The notes under the pieces: generated by a model
The model's input: the letters and a program-made list of their open reading frames with translations, nothing else
Database searches by the model: none
Told to the model about the DNA's origin: nothing
Made by a program: the position numbers and the translations under genes
Assembly (NCBI GenBank): GCA_021791995.1
Contig: JAJYVN010000202.1
Location: 1 to 5,559, forward strand
Source: Bacillota bacterium
GTDB taxonomy: Bacteria; Bacillota; Sulfobacillia; RBS10-35; JAJYVN01
Direction: 5' to 3'
DNA: 5,559 nt
Shown here: positions 1 through 5,410 of the stretch, piece after piece
Layout: every line of letters begins with the position of its first letter
Position numbering within the stretch: the first letter of the stretch is position 1

Positions 1-191
1 CGCGACTGGAGTCCGGAACCCTTGCGACCCACGTCATCTTTCATCAACTCTCCGGTTGGCGTTACCTGGGGGACATTCTGGCACTGCCGAGGCCACTGCC
101 GAGCGGTGTGGTTAGCTTTGGCGATAGCCTTTTAAGCCTGTCCTTTATTGGTTTCCTTGCCATTGGCATGACAACCCCGCGGCGGGTCTGA
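1..191 (+). CDS. DUF5317-like membrane protein, C-terminal end (partial)
   Basis: An open frame enters from the left edge (codons in phase from base 3) and ends at TGA 189-191, leaving about 62 residues. The visible protein has a W-R-Y-L-G-D-I-L motif followed by several prolines, then V-S-F-G-D-S-L-L and a hydrophobic stretch of about 20 residues (S-L-S-F-I-G-F-L-A-I-G-M) before a short basic tail. The paired 'LGD-I ... P ... S-hydrophobic-GD' signature followed by a last membrane helix is what I remember of the C-terminus of DUF5317 proteins, small multi-helix membrane proteins of unknown function found in Bacillota and related groups. The assignment rests on that pattern only. The gene precedes spoIVB by 117 bp on the same strand. 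No clear terminator separates them, so co-transcription is possible. Its start and upstream helices lie outside the window. Confidence 0.66.
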   Translation, partial: RLESGTLATHVIFHQLSGWRYLGDILALPRPLPSGVVSFGDSLLSLSFIGFLAIGMTTPRRV

Positions 192-278
192 GGCCATGCG
201 CTGCACCCCACCATAATCCCTGGAAACGCATCTAAATTCCGACCGGTTCATCCGCTCATAGCCCATCCCGCCCAGGGG

Positions 279-304
279 GACGCTCTGCAAGGGAGAGGAG
301 CGTC
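279..304 (+). promoter_or_regulatory. Hairpin around the spoIVB ribosome-binding site
   Basis: GACGCTC (279-285) and GAGCGTC (298-304) are a perfect 7-bp inverted repeat with a 12-nt loop. The Shine-Dalgarno run GGGAGAGGAG (291-300) lies partly in the loop and partly in the 3' arm, and the spoIVB ATG begins 4 nt after the stem. The structure would either present or partly mask the ribosome-binding site. The inverted repeat is seen directly; any regulatory role is inferred. Confidence 0.45.
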
Positions 305-308
305 GGCC

Positions 309-1595
309 ATGTCCTGGATGCGCCGGGTCGGAATTGCCCTGGCGGTTTCGCTTTTGGGAATCGACCTGCTCCCAGGCATCCGGCCCCTTCTGCAACTGCC
401 GATGGTGATCACTGTGGCGGTTGGGCAGAGGGCCGCTGTTCCGATTGGTCTGCCGGGCATGGTTTCGGTACGCGTGCCCCCATCGGGCATCAAGCTCTTG
501 AATGGAACCGCTGGGGGATGGTCGGTGCTCCCGAAAGGCTTTTTAGATCTCGAGGCCCAGCGTCCCGGCAGCTTCGAGGTGGATCTTCGGATCTTTGGAC
601 TCCTGCCGTGGGGGGCGCTGACGGTCGACGCGGTCGAGGTCCCGGAGGTGATCCCTGGGGGGCAGTCCATCGGCTTGATCCTGCACAGCGCATGCGTGCT
701 GGTGGTGGGGTCGGCTGCGGGGCTTCTGCCGTGGATCGGAAGGGACAGCCTCCGTCCGGGGGATTGTATCGTTTCGGCTGACGGTCAAACCGTGCAGAGT
801 GCACATGCCTTACGTCTGGCCGTGCAAAACGCGGGTCAGACCGGCGAGGCGCTTGTCTTGGGAATTGTTCGGGGGACTGCGCATCAGCAGATCTCTGTGC
901 GCCCCGAGCGCTCCGGTGGGATCTATCGGATCGGTGTGCCCGTCCAAACCAGTGCGAGCGGTATTGGGACCCTCACCTTCTATCAGCCGGGCGGTGTTTA
1001 TGCAGCGTTGGGGCATCCGGTCGTGTTCGGCTCGGGCATAACGCTGCCGCTGGCGTCTGGTCACATGGTTCCGTCCCTGATTGCGGGAATAGAAAAAAGC
1101 GAACCTGGTGATCCTGGTCAAAAACTGGGTATTCTCGAATCGAGGTACTCCCTCGGATCGGTTCTTGCGAACACCCCGTTGGGCGTCTTTGGTCGCCTGG
1201 ATGGCTCACTGCCCACAACACGGTGGGACACTCCGGTTGCGATTGCGCTCGAGGACCAGGTGCATCAAGGTCCGGCGACCATGCTGACTGTTGTGCGAGG
1301 AACTTCGGTCGAGGCATACCCCGTCGACATCACCGCCGTCTATCCGGAGCGCTCGATGTCGGCCGAAGGCCTCACGATTCAGGTGACCGACCCGTTGCTT
1401 CTTCGGGCAACCGGGGGGATCGTTCAGGGCATGAGCGGAAGTCCCACCGTCCAGGACGGGCGGCTCGTGGGAGCCGTCACGCACGTCTTTGTCCGCGATC
1501 CGAGCCGCGGCTACGGTGTTTTGGCAATCTGGATGGCGGAACAGGCCGGATTGGTTGCGCCCGCTACGATTGCTGCCCTTGCACGAGTATCATAA
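309..1595 (+). CDS. spoIVB: SpoIVB, forespore serine peptidase (family S55) with PDZ domain
   Basis: SpoIVB is made in the forespore and acts in the space between the two forespore membranes. There it cleaves itself and SpoIVFA, which frees SpoIVFB to process pro-sigma-K in the mother cell. The product is 428 residues, close to the roughly 425 of the B. subtilis protein. Residues 5-30 form one N-terminal membrane/signal segment after a short basic start. A beta-rich domain follows and ends in the P-G-G-Q-S-I-G motif near residue 119. A PDZ domain lies at about 120-205 (hydrophobic carboxylate-binding loop, then L-R-P-G-D). The peptidase domain has His236 in A-L-G-H-P, Asp361 in V-T-D-P and Ser376 in G-M-S-G-S-P. 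The 15-residue Asp-to-Ser spacing equals that of the B. subtilis triad as I recall it. ATG 309 is supported by GGGAGAGGAG ending 8 nt upstream. The gene appears intact. Confidence 0.97.
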   Translation: MSWMRRVGIALAVSLLGIDLLPGIRPLLQLPMVITVAVGQRAAVPIGLPGMVSVRVPPSGIKLLNGTAGGWSVLPKGFLDLEAQRPGSFEVDLRIFGLLPWGALTVDAVEVPEVIPGGQSIGLILHSACVLVVGSAAGLLPWIGRDSLRPGDCIVSADGQTVQSAHALRLAVQNAGQTGEALVLGIVRGTAHQQISVRPERSGGIYRIGVPVQTSASGIGTLTFYQPGGVYAALGHPVVFGSGITLPLASGHMVPSLIAGIEKSEPGDPGQKLGILESRYSLGSVLANTPLGVFGRLDGSLPTTRWDTPVAIALEDQVHQGPATMLTVVRGTSVEAYPVDITAVYPERSMSAEGLTIQVTDPLLLRATGGIVQGMSGSPTVQDGRLVGAVTHVFVRDPSRGYGVLAIWMAEQAGLVAPATIAALARVS

Positions 1596-1636
1596 AATTT
1601 GGGTCGTGTGGTGCATGGAAGCATTTCTGCGATGAA

Positions 1637-1643
1637 TGACGAA
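1637..1643 (+). promoter_or_regulatory. Candidate Spo0A-binding box (0A box) upstream of spo0A
   Basis: The sequence TGACGAA fits the classical 0A-box consensus TGNCGAA exactly. It lies 41 bp upstream of the -35 region of the proposed sigma-H promoter of spo0A. In B. subtilis, Spo0A~P binds several such boxes between the vegetative and sporulation promoters of spo0A to control its own expression. A 7-mer with a free position is expected by chance every few kilobases, so the position supports this call more than the match does. I found no second clear box in the gap. Confidence 0.55.
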
Positions 1644-1665
1644 TTTTCAGAGATGGTTGCACAGG

Positions 1666-1674
1666 TTATCCACA
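1666..1674 (+). promoter_or_regulatory. Perfect DnaA box upstream of the spo0A promoter
   Basis: TTATCCACA is an exact 9/9 match to the high-affinity DnaA box. It ends 9 nt before the first base of the proposed sigma-H -35 element (1684) and lies between that element and the 0A box. Its last five bases are also the left arm of an interrupted dyad, CCACA (1670-1674) / TGTGG (1680-1684), whose right arm touches the -35 region. The match is seen directly. Binding by DnaA and an effect on spo0A transcription are inferred. Confidence 0.55.
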
Positions 1675-1683
1675 GCAGTTGTG

Positions 1684-1710
1684 GCAGGACACCCCAACCT
1701 TTGAGCGAAT
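1684..1710 (+). promoter_or_regulatory. Sigma-H-type promoter for spo0A (Ps-like)
   Basis: GCAGGACAC (1684-1692) and AGCGAAT (1704-1710) are separated by 11 nt. They fit the sigma-H pattern RnAGGAwWW, 11-12 nt, RnnGAAT, with the AGGA and GAAT cores intact; two of the three A/T-preferred positions in the -35 element are C. Transcription would start near 1717, giving a leader of roughly 60 nt. In B. subtilis the sporulation promoter of spo0A is recognised by sigma-H, so both pattern and position agree with known biology. Confidence 0.75.
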
Positions 1711-1779
1711 CTTGCAGAGTGCCGGCGGGAGCCACCACGGCCGGGGTGGGCGAGTCGGTAATAGCGCGGGGGTGAAGGC

Positions 1780-2556
1780 ATGGGTGCCGCGGTGGAGGTT
1801 ACGAGTCCGTACCGTGTGCTCGTGGCGGATGATAATCGTGAATTCTGTGAACTCCTTTCTCAATATGTGCAGAGTCAGAGTGACTTCGAGCTCGCTGGCG
1901 TGGCGCAGAACGGAAGGCAGGTTCTTGAACTTGTCCAGGCCCAAAAACCGGATGTTGTGGTCCTTGACATCATCATGCCGCATCTGGACGGCATCGGTGT
2001 TTTGGAGCAGCTGAACGCCATGGGGATGGACCGACGCCCTAAGGTGATCATGCTTACCGCGTTTGGTCAGGAGAGCATCGCGCAGCGGGTGGTTGCCCTA
2101 GGTGCGGACTACTATATTCTAAAGCCGTTTGATCTTGCCGTGCTTGCCAAGCGGATTCGGCAGATTGCGAACGGCCATAGCGTCCGCGCGGCCGCTTCCG
2201 ATGGGCGGACGCTAGACGTTGAGGTCACGGAGGTACTGCACGAGCTTGGCATTCCGGCGCACATCAAGGGCTATCTCTATTTGCGTGAAGCGATCTGTCT
2301 TGTGGTCCAAAGGGTGGAGCTTCTGGGTGGCGTGACCAAGGAACTTTACCCAAGCATCGCGAAGCGATATCAGACCACGCCGAGCAGGGTGGAACGAGCC
2401 ATTCGGCATGCGATCGAGGTGGCGTGGAATCGAGGGAATGTGGATTTAATCCATACCCTGTTTGGGCATACGGTGAATTCGGACCGCGGTAAACCAACGA
2501 ACTCGGAATTCATTGCAATGGTCGCGGACAAGCTTCGGATGGAGTTACGGCTCTGA
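1780..2556 (+). CDS. spo0A: Spo0A, sporulation response regulator and transcription factor
   Basis: Spo0A receives phosphate from the sporulation phosphorelay or directly from kinases, dimerises, and binds 0A boxes to switch the cell into sporulation. The product has 258 residues. The receiver domain (about 11-128) has the acidic pair Asp17-Asp18, phospho-acceptor Asp63 in V-V-L-D-I-I-M-P, Thr93 and Lys115 in I-L-K-P-F. The Spo0A_C DNA-binding domain (about 148-258) has the near-invariant G-Y-x-Y-L-R-E-A-I segment and the recognition-helix region T-P-S-R-V-E-R-A-I-R-H-A-I-E (200-213). ATG 1780 is preceded by GGGGGTGA (1768-1775), one mismatch from the ideal ribosome-binding site, at 4 nt spacing. 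This start gives about 10 residues before the receiver core, slightly more than in Bacillus. The gene has its own sigma-H-type promoter. The next gene follows after 37 nt with no terminator visible. Confidence 0.98.
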   Translation: MGAAVEVTSPYRVLVADDNREFCELLSQYVQSQSDFELAGVAQNGRQVLELVQAQKPDVVVLDIIMPHLDGIGVLEQLNAMGMDRRPKVIMLTAFGQESIAQRVVALGADYYILKPFDLAVLAKRIRQIANGHSVRAAASDGRTLDVEVTEVLHELGIPAHIKGYLYLREAICLVVQRVELLGGVTKELYPSIAKRYQTTPSRVERAIRHAIEVAWNRGNVDLIHTLFGHTVNSDRGKPTNSEFIAMVADKLRMELRL

Positions 2557-2593
2557 ACGGCGATTGCGGTGATCAATGTGACTGGCGGAAGGG

Positions 2594-3472
2594 GTGGAGC
2601 CCGGAGCCCATCCGGGCGTACATTTGGCAGAACACGGGGAAGGACCGCCGCGGACCACGGTGTCAGTCAGCAAGGTTGAGGCCCTGATTCAGGGCTTGGC
2701 CGGTGTGGAGGCAGCGCGCATTGTTCTCGATGACCGGGGAGCGGTACGGGAGATCCACGTGTTGGCGGATTCCTCCCGTAGCCCGAAGTCGGTGGCTCGC
2801 GATGTCCTCTCTGCGCTGCACGCACGGTGGGGACTGGCGGTCGACCGCCGTCGGATCAGTGTGGCGCAATTGGCGCAGACGTCTCCGCGGCCCAAGGCAG
2901 TGCGTCTCCGTCTGAAGCAATTGTCGATCACGACCGATCCGGTCCGGTCGTGGACGGAGGTTTCCGTGGCGCTTGCCCCCGTGCCCCCTGTCGATCCGTT
3001 TGGTAGGCCGGTGCGGGACCGCGAGGTTCCGCGGGGAGAGTGGTTGGGGCGCGCCGCGGGGCCGGCGGGCGGGGACAGCACCACCCTTCGTCTCGCAGCG
3101 CAGGCCGCACTAGAGGCACTCAACCAATCGCTCGTGCCGAGTCACGGTTTCAGTTTGGTAGACGTCGCACGGGTCTCGCTCGGAGGGTACGGTCTGGTGG
3201 TGTGTCTCCTTCATCATCACGCCGCGCGCGGCGAACCGGCCGTGCTCTCCGGTTCGGCTGTCGTGCGTAATGGGATCGTCGACGCCGCGGTGCGGGCTAC
3301 GCTCAACGCGACCAATCGTATCTTCGAAGTGACGGTTCGGCGCAACTTTCCCCAAAGCGACCAGGAGGATGATGCGGATGTGCCGGATTGGGTCGGGGAC
3401 GTTGCTGCAGGGGTGGACCCCCGGGGTTTGACCGATGATGGGCCGGAATCGGGAGACCTCGCCGATGAGTAG
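2594..3472 (+). CDS. Protein of unknown function between spo0A and endoQ
   Basis: I do not recognise this family. The 292-residue product looks soluble, with no signal peptide or membrane helix. Two parts stand out. Residues about 23-90 read as a small beta-alpha-beta module: G-V-E-A-A-R-I-V-L-D-D-R-G, then E-I-H-V-L-A, then a helix and R-R-I-S-V-A-Q-L. Residues about 160-255 form a second alpha/beta module: a helix ending E-A-L-N, then the hydrophobic strand Y-G-L-V-V-C-L-L and A-V-R-A-T-L-N-A-T-N-R. The last 40 residues are acidic and probably disordered. The start is uncertain. GTG 2594 is the first possible start after an in-frame stop at 2579, but GGAAGGG abuts it with almost no spacing. 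TTG 2624 and GTG 2660 are alternatives, and 2660 falls just before the conserved-looking part. It lies 37 nt after spo0A and overlaps endoQ by 8 nt, so it is probably co-transcribed with both. Confidence 0.82.
   Translation: MEPGAHPGVHLAEHGEGPPRTTVSVSKVEALIQGLAGVEAARIVLDDRGAVREIHVLADSSRSPKSVARDVLSALHARWGLAVDRRRISVAQLAQTSPRPKAVRLRLKQLSITTDPVRSWTEVSVALAPVPPVDPFGRPVRDREVPRGEWLGRAAGPAGGDSTTLRLAAQAALEALNQSLVPSHGFSLVDVARVSLGGYGLVVCLLHHHAARGEPAVLSGSAVVRNGIVDAAVRATLNATNRIFEVTVRRNFPQSDQEDDADVPDWVGDVAAGVDPRGLTDDGPESGDLADE
3451..3455 (+). promoter_or_regulatory. Ribosome-binding site choosing the endoQ start
   Basis: GGGAG lies 9 nt before ATG 3465. The in-frame ATGs at 3435 and 3438 have no comparable site, and ATG 3477 has only weak upstream purines. 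This favours 3465, which overlaps the end of the preceding gene (stop at 3470-3472) and suggests translational coupling. Confidence 0.6.
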
Positions 3473-4694
3473 TGCGATGACGGGATTTTATGCAGACCTC
3501 CACGTCCATATTGGGCAGGCCGGCGGGCGGCCTGTGAAGATCACGGCGTCCTCGGCCCTGACGCTGCAGGGCATCCTGACCACGGCTCGGTCACAGAAGG
3601 GGCTGGACCTGGTTGGCTTGGTGGACGCGGTTACCACGGCTGTGCGACGCGAGTTGGCGGAGGCCTTGGCGGCGGGTACGCTTCGATCGCTCGGGGGCGG
3701 TGGCCTTGCGTCGAGGGATGGGTTGGTGCTCCTCTTGGGAGCGGAGATCGAGTTAGTGCTCCGTGGTCGCCCGGTACATTTTCTTGTGTTTGTCCCCAGC
3801 ATGGTAGAGCTTGAGGCGATGGCGGCACGGCTTGAGCCTTACGTCAAAAACCCGAGTCTTTCCACGCAACAGGCGCGTGACCTCGGTGTTGCCGAACTCG
3901 TGGCCTGGTGTGAGGAATGGGGTGCGGCGTGTCTGCCCGCGCATGCCTTTACACCCCATCGTGGTTTGTATGGGGCGATGGATCAGCTGGCCGCAGAGCC
4001 CCCGAGGGGCCTCGGAACAGCCGTGGCCCCTCGCTTGGCGGCACTGGAGCTTGGGCTTTCGGCCGACAGCGCTATGGCTGACTGCTGCAGCGAGTTGCAC
4101 CAATTAACCTTTTTGTCCAACTCGGATGCGCACAGCCTGCCCAGCATGGGACGGGAATGCAATGAGTTGGCGTTGCGCGCCGCCGAGTGGGACGAGGTGC
4201 GGCGGTGCCTACAGCGAACGGGAGAGCGTCAGGTGCTGACAAACTATGGGCTCGATCCGGTGTTGGGGAAGTATCATCGGACCTTCTGTGCAGCATGCGG
4301 GGTGCAGGCGACCGATCCACCGCCTGTGCTGCGATGCTCGGTGTGCGGTCAGGAGCGGCTGATGACCCTGGGGGTGGCGGACCGATTGGCGCAGGTGGCG
4401 GATCGACCGTTCCCCGAACACCCACCTCATCGGCCCCCCTATCGCAAGCAGGTTCCACTCTCCATGCTTCCTGGTGTGGGGACGGTTACGCTGCGCCGAT
4501 TGGTCGAGGCCTTGGGTCCAGAGCTCTTCATCGCGCACCAGGCACCCCTGGAGCGCATCGCCGCGGTGGCGGGGGAGCGGGTTGGTGCGGTGGTCGACGC
4601 GATGCGTCGTGGTACGCTTGTGCTGCAGCCGGGGGGCGGTGGCCGGTACGGAAGGGTTGTCGGTCATGGAGCGGCCAGAGATCGCGTAGGCTGA
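3465..4694 (+). CDS. Endonuclease Q (EndoQ/YqxK-like) PHP-domain DNA-repair nuclease
   Basis: EndoQ enzymes nick DNA 5' of deaminated bases (uracil, hypoxanthine, xanthine) and abasic sites. This 409-residue protein has the family layout. A PHP metallo-hydrolase domain covers about 8-260, with motif D-L-H13-V-H15, Asp54 in G-L-V-D, Glu94/Glu96 in G-A-E-I-E, His105, His160 in P-A-H-A-F-T-P, and Asp221/His223 in S-N-S-D-A-H-S. The conserved linker G-L-D-P-V-L-G-K-Y-H-R-T-F follows, then a four-Cys zinc site (Cys275, 278, 291, 294). A helix-hairpin-helix lies near 334-348 (L-P-G-V-G), and a glycine-rich tail near 388-398 corresponds to the family's P-G-Y-D-G-x-Y-G. After Asp54 the sequence reads A-V-T-T, where I recall C-H-S-P in Bacillus YqxK, so one usual PHP histidine seems to be missing. 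It lies inside the spo0A-spoIIM run. In B. subtilis yqxK is also near spoIIM. Confidence 0.92.
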   Translation: MSSAMTGFYADLHVHIGQAGGRPVKITASSALTLQGILTTARSQKGLDLVGLVDAVTTAVRRELAEALAAGTLRSLGGGGLASRDGLVLLLGAEIELVLRGRPVHFLVFVPSMVELEAMAARLEPYVKNPSLSTQQARDLGVAELVAWCEEWGAACLPAHAFTPHRGLYGAMDQLAAEPPRGLGTAVAPRLAALELGLSADSAMADCCSELHQLTFLSNSDAHSLPSMGRECNELALRAAEWDEVRRCLQRTGERQVLTNYGLDPVLGKYHRTFCAACGVQATDPPPVLRCSVCGQERLMTLGVADRLAQVADRPFPEHPPHRPPYRKQVPLSMLPGVGTVTLRRLVEALGPELFIAHQAPLERIAAVAGERVGAVVDAMRRGTLVLQPGGGGRYGRVVGHGAARDRVG

Positions 4695-4698
4695 CGCT

Positions 4699-4704
4699 GG
4701 GTGA
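4699..4704 (+). promoter_or_regulatory. Possible ribosome-binding site for an alternative spoIIM start
   Basis: GGGTGA lies 5 nt before GTG 4710, much like the GGGGGTGA that precedes spo0A at 4 nt. GTG 4701, the first possible start after the endoQ stop in the same frame, has no clear site upstream. If GTG 4710 is used, the protein loses only its first three residues (Met-Lys-Arg). Confidence 0.4.
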
Positions 4705-5327
4705 AGCGGGTGGAGACGGCTTCGGCACCGCGCCCTTGGGCTTGGCCGGTCGTTTTGTGCGTCGGGACGCTTTTCGCCGGGATCGTGGGTGGTGGCCTGG
4801 CCGCCCTCTGGGTCCCCGTGACGGAACGCCAGACGTTAAATGCTTTGCTCGCTTCCTTCTTTCGTAGCATGGCGGCTGGTCAGCGCTCTCCCCACGACGG
4901 ATGGGTATTTATACACTCCCTAGGCAGTCTGGAGCACGTTGCCTTCGTGGTGTGGTTGGCTGGCCTCTGGCCATGGGGGCCGGTGGCGGTGCTGTTCTCG
5001 ATCTTCGGGCAGGGATTCGCTCTGGGGTTTGGGCTTGGGTTTCTGTTCGTGCAGAATGGGTGGGAGGGCCTGGCCTTTGGTATGCTCACGACCCTCCCCA
5101 GCGCGGTGTTCAGCCTTCCCCTGTTAACTGCTGCCGGGGGGTTGTCTCTCTGGCGTTCCTTCGGTCTGGTAGCCGCATGGAGGCATGGCTATCCCCCCCG
5201 CCTGCCGGGACGGGTGTATCTCGGTGCTGGCATTGCGCTCGCGGGTGCCCTGATCCTTCCCGCTGCCATTAGCGCTTACCTGCTTCCGGTCTTGGTGCGC
5301 TCGACCGCTGGATGGTTTGGGTTGTGA
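4701..5327 (+). CDS. spoIIM: SpoIIM, stage II sporulation (engulfment) membrane protein
   Basis: SpoIIM is an integral membrane protein of the SpoIID-SpoIIM-SpoIIP complex, which thins and remodels septal peptidoglycan and drives engulfment of the forespore. The product has 208 residues (B. subtilis about 214) and about five membrane segments, near 14-37, 79-101, 105-127 (including F-G-Q-G-F-A-L-G-F), 128-150 and 172-198. The family signature lies after the first helix: an F-F-R segment, then a long hydrophobic run through H-S-L-G-S-L-E-H. Further on are a Q-N-G-W-E-G loop and L-P-S-A-V-F-S-L-P. The frame is the same as that of endoQ, whose stop lies 6 nt upstream. The start is therefore GTG 4701 or GTG 4710; the second has the better ribosome-binding site. 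In B. subtilis spoIIM is under sigma-E. I see no sigma-E promoter just upstream, so a promoter inside endoQ or read-through from spo0A is needed. Confidence 0.92.
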   Translation: MKRVETASAPRPWAWPVVLCVGTLFAGIVGGGLAALWVPVTERQTLNALLASFFRSMAAGQRSPHDGWVFIHSLGSLEHVAFVVWLAGLWPWGPVAVLFSIFGQGFALGFGLGFLFVQNGWEGLAFGMLTTLPSAVFSLPLLTAAGGLSLWRSFGLVAAWRHGYPPRLPGRVYLGAGIALAGALILPAAISAYLLPVLVRSTAGWFGL

Positions 5328-5358
5328 CGCTGCGACGGGTCGACCCCACCATTGTGAG

Positions 5359-5386
5359 GAATAAACAACTATTATGGCCATATACT
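5359..5386 (+). promoter_or_regulatory. Candidate sigma-E (mother-cell) promoter for the last gene
   Basis: CATATACT (5379-5386) fits the sigma-E -10 consensus CATAYAHT at all positions. GAATAAA (5359-5365) is a fair match to the ATA-centred -35 element, with a 13-nt spacer. The region is a small AT-rich island in GC-rich DNA. The same bases fit the sigma-K -10 pattern CATAnnnTA (5379-5387), but no AC -35 sits at the right distance. TATACT could also be a sigma-A -10, but no good -35 accompanies it. Transcription would start near 5394, just upstream of the structured leader. Confidence 0.45.
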
Positions 5387-5410
5387 AGAATAACCAGGAT
5401 ATGGTGTGAA

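Noticed and set aside
211..235. Possible sigma-G promoter for spoIVB: CCATA (211-215) with CATCTAA (229-235).
   Set aside because: spoIVB should have a forespore promoter, but the -10 departs from CATnnTA at a key base and the 13-nt spacer is too short. Not called.
490..806. Long open frames on the - strand through spoIVB, and similar ones opposite the other genes.
   Set aside because: They are expected in GC-rich DNA opposite strongly recognised + strand genes; the translations are Arg/Pro/Ser-rich and carry no motif.
1579..1607. Sigma-A promoter (Pv-like) for spo0A around TTGCAC and CATAAA at the end of spoIVB.
   Set aside because: The -35 matches at only three of six positions and no -10 lies at 16-18 nt.
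3435..3464. Ten-residue N-terminal extension of EndoQ from ATG 3435.
   Set aside because: No ribosome-binding site precedes it, while ATG 3465 has GGGAG at 9 nt and starts 8 residues before the conserved PHP core (Tyr9-Ala-Asp-Leu-His).
4666..4689. Seven-codon ORF (ATG 4666 to TAG) overlapping the end of endoQ.
   Set aside because: It has no ribosome-binding site of note, lies wholly inside endoQ in another frame, and is short enough to be chance.
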